From: Dehalococcoidia bacterium UBA7891
GTDB lineage: Bacteria; Chloroflexota; Dehalococcoidia; Lucifugimonadales; UBA826
Reading direction: 5' to 3'
DNA: 8,592 nucleotides
Assembly: GCA_002500485.1 (NCBI GenBank)
Contig: DLRJ01000089.1
Location: 1-8,592, forward strand
Shown here: piece after piece, positions 6,033 to 8,592 of the stretch
Position numbering within the stretch: the stretch's first letter is position 1
How the letters are laid out: every line of letters starts with the position of its first letter
Made by a program: the position numbers and the translations under genes
The notes under the pieces: generated by a model
What the model was told of the DNA's origin: nothing
What the model saw: the letters and a program-made list of their open reading frames with translations, nothing else
Database searches by the model: none

Positions 6033-7160
6033 TTAAGAAGTTCTTCTTTCCAAAATCACTTTTTCTCCAAAATCTTTTATTAGCTCTTGAGCAGATCTTG
6101 AGTCCACAACCGAAAGAGCGACATTATTCACTCCAATTGATTCAAGATGATCAAGTTTTTCGTTAATTTCTCTTCCTGTTCCTGTTAACGTTCGAGCAAT
6201 AAGATCGCTCGACACAAACTTTTCCTCTCCTTCCTTTAGATATGCATAATGCCCTTCATGAACATCGAGATATCTTCTGTCTGATGGAGTGGATGGCGTC
6301 TTTTTATCCCCGTATTCCGTGATGTATTTGTTGTAACCTTCAGCAATATCAGAATTAGACATACCTAGATTGGATCCGGGACCGAAGCTGCTTTCCCACA
6401 TAGCATGAACGCCGGGTACTAAAGTGGGCCCTATGTTCCTTATCACCCTCTCGCTAGAGACGGTCTCGCCTTCCCGAAGAACACAGGATGAGGTCAACAC
6501 CGTCACATATGGTTTTATATCTGTACCACCAAATCGATCAAATGAGTTACCAGATCTCTTGGCACTTTCCATGACAGTGGGCATACCTTCCGGCACATTT
6601 AAGGAACGACCAGTTGTGATCCAGCCGTCAGATATTTCCCCTACCAACTGCTGCCCCTTCGGACCGTTTGCAGCCACCATTACCGGAATAGGATCCTCTA
6701 TGTTGAAGAAATCATCACGACCAGAGTTTTCCTTACTATGGATCAGCCTTATCCATCTTTCTCTATCTCCCTCTTTGAACAGGACATCTTTTCCAGCCAA
6801 TAAACCTTTTAATTGAGATACATAAGTTGTAAATTCTTTCATCTTGAGAGCAGGCAAGCCCATCGTATTTCTACCTGTGTATCCTGTACCAATACCCACA
6901 ATTACCCTGCCTGGAGCGAGTTTATTTATGGTAGCTGCCGCGGCCGCTGTTACCGGCACAATACGATTGCTAGGTATTGTAACCAAGGTACCCAGTTTTA
7001 TCTTTTCTGTATTTTCCGCTGCCAATGCCATTGTTGCCCACACATCTGAGTAAATGAGTTGGGAATCAAAAAACCATGCGTGGGTGAAGCCAGCTTTTTC
7101 AGCGGCCTGGACATCTTTCCATGCATTTATATATGACGGGATAGCTATTCCATAGTCCAT
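6033..7160 (-). CDS. Luciferase-like oxidoreductase (LLM class, F420/FMN-dependent type)
   Basis: 375 residues, ATG at 7160 with AGGTG 5 nt upstream. Pattern of the methylene-tetrahydromethanopterin-reductase-like branch: 'GIAIPS' first strand, 'GFTHAWFFDSQ' at 24-34, 'KIKLGTLVTIPSNR' at 53-66, 'APGRVIVGIGTGYTGRNTMG' at 82-101 and 'PIPVMVAANGPKGQQL' then 'ISDGW' in the middle. The last is typical of F420-dependent or FMN-dependent members that act on small organic substrates. It is longer than the roughly 320-340 residues usual for that branch: a segment at about 255-320 with 'HEGHYAYL' is extra and may cover the active site. Little similarity to the other luciferase-like protein in the window beyond the fold, so they are distant paralogues. 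It lies 31 nt after the split-barrel gene and before the amine oxidase. Substrate unknown. Confidence 0.85.
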   Translation of the reverse strand: MDYGIAIPSYINAWKDVQAAEKAGFTHAWFFDSQLIYSDVWATMALAAENTEKIKLGTLVTIPSNRIVPVTAAAAATINKLAPGRVIVGIGTGYTGRNTMGLPALKMKEFTTYVSQLKGLLAGKDVLFKEGDRERWIRLIHSKENSGRDDFFNIEDPIPVMVAANGPKGQQLVGEISDGWITTGRSLNVPEGMPTVMESAKRSGNSFDRFGGTDIKPYVTVLTSSCVLREGETVSSERVIRNIGPTLVPGVHAMWESSFGPGSNLGMSNSDIAEGYNKYITEYGDKKTPSTPSDRRYLDVHEGHYAYLKEGEEKFVSSDLIARTLTGTGREINEKLDHLESIGVNNVALSVVDSRSAQELIKDFGEKVILERRTS

Positions 7161-7191
7161 ATCAACACCTACTCTATATGTTCTTTAGTAG

Positions 7192-7608
7192 CTAGGCTCT
7201 ACCCGAGACACCAAGGTATTCGATCACATCATCTGGATAGAGTGTTATAGTCACGATATCATCCCCCAAACCTTGAAAATATGTTTTCCCTCGCTCTTCC
7301 CCTAAATAACGGATTGCCAGTCTAAGCAACCAGGTAGCACCTGGTGCTGGTCCAATTTCCGCTCGTCCGCGGATCATGACTGCATGATAGGGCGGTTCCC
7401 GGCGATCTATAACGAGAGTAGCCTTGCCCATTCTTTCGATATTTCTAGTCTTCTGTGACCTTTTGCCAGCGGTCATTACGAATTTTCCATATTGGTACAT
7501 GTACCAAATAGGCATTCCATGGGCCCGATTCTTGTTGTCCACAGTCGCCAGTATTGCGACATTTGGATCTGAAAATAGCTGCTCTTTGTCAAATGGATCC
7601 AAGTTCAT
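7192..7608 (-). CDS. Split-barrel F420/FMN-binding protein (PNPOx-like, Rv1155 type)
   Basis: 138 residues, the normal size for small pyridoxamine-5'-phosphate-oxidase-like proteins. Visible pattern: 'VAILATVDNKNRAHGMPIWY' at 17-36, 'GKFVMTAGKRSQKTRNIER' at 41-59 with the conserved Ser-x-Lys-x-x-Asn, 'KATLVIDRREPPYHAVMIRG' at 62-81 and a C-terminal strand pair. This is the F420-dependent FDOR-B pattern rather than that of true pyridoxamine oxidases, although FMN binding cannot be excluded from sequence. Known roles in the family: F420H2-dependent reduction of small molecules, or flavin handling. Start ATG at 7608 has a near-ideal GGAGG (7616-7620) 7 nt upstream. It is the first gene of the probable operon with the luciferase-like oxidoreductase and the amine oxidase; supplying or sharing a reduced cofactor is a reasonable inference. 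Confidence 0.83.
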   Translation of the reverse strand: MNLDPFDKEQLFSDPNVAILATVDNKNRAHGMPIWYMYQYGKFVMTAGKRSQKTRNIERMGKATLVIDRREPPYHAVMIRGRAEIGPAPGATWLLRLAIRYLGEERGKTYFQGLGDDIVTITLYPDDVIEYLGVSGRA

Positions 7609-7715
7609 CGGCGTACCTCCTACATCTAGGATACTAACAGGACTTGAACCTCTGCCTCTAGGTTAGGAATTGCACCAAAAGGGGGTTTCAGTGGGGCATA
7701 TTGAGGATTAACATT

Positions 7716-7744
7716 ACTATGCGCCTATTTTGAACTAAGATCAA
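7716..7744 (-). promoter_or_regulatory. Possible promoter of the split-barrel/luciferase-like/amine-oxidase operon
   Basis: On the minus strand, TTGATC (7744-7739) and CATAGT (7721-7716) are 17 nt apart, each matching 4 of 6 consensus bases. This gives a leader of about 100 nt. No other promoter was found before 7608. A small AACCT-N8-AGGTT hairpin lies further down the leader, but no riboswitch was recognised. Confidence 0.3.
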
Positions 7745-7781
7745 AATAATTATTAAGGTTGCTCAATACGTATTTTCACTC

Positions 7782-7810
7782 TTGTGTGGTTTTTAATGTG
7801 GAATTATAGT
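7782..7810 (+). promoter_or_regulatory. Promoter of the Thr-Pro linker lipoprotein gene
   Basis: TTGTGT (7782-7787) and TATAGT (7805-7810) with a 17-nt spacer; the -10 matches 5 of 6 consensus bases. Transcription would start near 7817, about 27 nt before the GTG. It is divergent from the operon promoter about 40 bp away. Confidence 0.45.
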
Positions 7811-7833
7811 CTTTGGGATTATGCTTCGGAAAA

Positions 7834-7837
7834 GGAG
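7834..7837 (+). promoter_or_regulatory. Ribosome binding site favouring GTG 7844 over ATG 7853
   Basis: GGAG, within AAAAGGAG, is 6 nt before GTG 7844 but 15 nt before the in-frame ATG 7853. The spacing favours GTG; both keep the signal peptide intact. Confidence 0.5.
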
Positions 7838-7843
7838 ATTTAA

Positions 7844-8592
7844 GTGGGTGATATGAAGACTGTTGTTCGCACAGCAGTTTTATCCTTGATATTGTCCAGT
7901 GCTTTTCTGATAGCTTGCGGGCCATCAGTCGGTCGGGCTACCGGCCTTACTGAACCGCAACCTCCTGCTACCCAAAAACTTCCTAACCCAGAAATTGCAA
8001 GCTCAATCAACCTTACATCTGTTCCTGAAAACGAGATTTCCAGCAGATTAAATAAAGAAATAACAGACGGAATCTGGCTGCTTGGAACAGATATTGAACC
8101 TGGCACCTATATGTCAGAAAACCACAACAACAGTTGTGATTGGGCGAGACTAAAGGGTTTTTCAGGAGACATAGACGACATAATATCCAATGATAATCCG
8201 ATTGGTAGAACAATTGTGACAATAACTCCTAGTGATGCAGGGTTCAGTTCTCAAGGATGTGGCACCTGGGTGTTTATAGAACCATACGCAACCTTTGAGC
8301 CTTTGGTTCCCGTAACGTCTCCAATTGCCGTACCAGCAGCTACATTGACTCCAACTCCCGAAATTGCTGGAGCTTCCGTTCCGCATTCACCAATGAGAAT
8401 TCAACCCACCCAAACCATGATTTCCACAAGAACCAAAGTACCGGCCCCTACCGCAACTATGAATCCCACAAAAACCAGAGTTGTGGTACTTACTCAGACC
8501 TCTACACCTATTCAGACGGCTACGCCTGCACCTACTCTGACACCCACCCCGACTCCTACCTTCACACTCACCCCGACTCCGACTCTGACACC
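7844..8592 (+). CDS. Lipoprotein with two-cysteine extracellular domain and Thr-Pro linker; cut by the right edge
   Basis: Open from GTG 7844 to the window end (249 complete codons), so the C-terminus is missing. Signal peptide: KTVVR, then a hydrophobic run ending in FLIAC; Cys25 is the predicted lipidation site (Cys22 if ATG 7853 is used). Residues about 26-72 are a polar linker. A compact domain at about 75-146 has 'GIWLLGTDIEPGTY', 'SCDWARLKGFSGDIDDII', 'IVTITPSDAGFSSQGCGTW'. Its Cys98 and Cys139 probably form a disulfide. I recognise this pattern from many secreted proteins and lipoproteins of Actinobacteria and Chloroflexota, where its function is not known. From about residue 165 the protein is rich in Thr and Pro, ending in TP repeats, as in Chloroflexota surface proteins that hold a further domain away from the membrane. 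What follows is outside the window. Confidence 0.8.
   Translation, partial: MGDMKTVVRTAVLSLILSSAFLIACGPSVGRATGLTEPQPPATQKLPNPEIASSINLTSVPENEISSRLNKEITDGIWLLGTDIEPGTYMSENHNNSCDWARLKGFSGDIDDIISNDNPIGRTIVTITPSDAGFSSQGCGTWVFIEPYATFEPLVPVTSPIAVPAATLTPTPEIAGASVPHSPMRIQPTQTMISTRTKVPAPTATMNPTKTRVVVLTQTSTPIQTATPAPTLTPTPTPTFTLTPTPTLT
8492..8592 (+). repeat. Thr-Pro coding repeat, partly a 24-bp unit
   Basis: The codons ACN and CCN dominate here. Two adjacent 24-bp units, 8545-8568 and 8569-8592, share 19 of 24 bases and both begin CACCCCGACTCC, encoding TPTPTFTL-like and TPTPTLTP-like octapeptides. The array continues past the window edge. Such repeats change length easily, so the linker length may vary between strains. 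Confidence 0.6.

Noticed and set aside
6424..7053. Plus-strand open frames of 69-130 codons inside the second luciferase-like gene
   Set aside because: They lie opposite a gene with clear family motifs, lack ribosome binding sites and show no family resemblance.
7639..7651. Minus-strand GGTTCAAGTCC, which resembles a tRNA T-loop, just before the split-barrel gene
   Set aside because: The flanking bases form only an imperfect T stem, and no matching acceptor stem, D arm or anticodon arm lies upstream. Part of it pairs instead in a small AACCT/AGGTT hairpin. A tRNA remnant or attachment site is possible but unsupported.
7840..8386. Overlapping minus-strand open frames of 69-88 codons opposite the Thr-Pro linker lipoprotein
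   Set aside because: The plus strand encodes a lipobox, a recognisable domain and a Thr-Pro linker behind a promoter and ribosome binding site; the minus-strand translations are unstructured shadows.

Overview
The window looks like accessory chromosome of an uncultured, moderately AT-rich, free-living bacterium. Several luciferase-fold flavin oxidoreductases, an F420/FMN-type split-barrel protein, an acyl-CoA-dehydrogenase-fold flavoprotein and a lipoprotein with a long Thr-Pro linker together suggest Chloroflexota, perhaps the marine SAR202 group. That placement is inference from gene content; there is no rRNA or other phylogenetic marker here. I found no mobile element, CRISPR array or convincing RNA gene.

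Layout from left to right. (1) 1-1198, minus strand: a lipoprotein with an internally duplicated cysteine-containing unit, followed by the N-terminal part of a membrane-fusion (HlyD/MacA-like) efflux adaptor that runs off the left edge. An ABC exporter probably lies beyond position 1. (2) 1413-3781, minus strand: an acyl-CoA-dehydrogenase-fold flavoprotein and then a luciferase-like monooxygenase. Each has its own sigma70-type promoter, and each promoter is overlapped by the same palindrome, TGAC-N4-GTCA, so they look like a co-regulated pair. (3) 4045-4668, plus strand: an isolated six-helix membrane protein with a strong ribosome binding site and an unusual run of GATAT repeats in its leader. 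(4) 7608-4780, minus strand: a probable three-gene operon of split-barrel F420/FMN protein, a second luciferase-like oxidoreductase and a sarcosine-oxidase-like FAD amine oxidase. A possible 29-codon ORF fits exactly between the last two. (5) 7844-8592, plus strand, divergent from the operon: a lipoprotein with a small two-cysteine extracellular domain and a Thr-Pro-rich linker, cut by the right edge.

Regions 2 and 4 read as flavin-based oxidative catabolism: the FAD oxidase would take N-methyl or other secondary amines, while the luciferase-like proteins and the acyl-CoA-dehydrogenase-like protein would oxidise organic substrates that the sequence does not identify. Regions 1 and 5 are cell-surface and export functions. 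No intergenic gap exceeds 300 bases. The best candidate for something undescribed is the palindrome shared by the two promoters of region 2.
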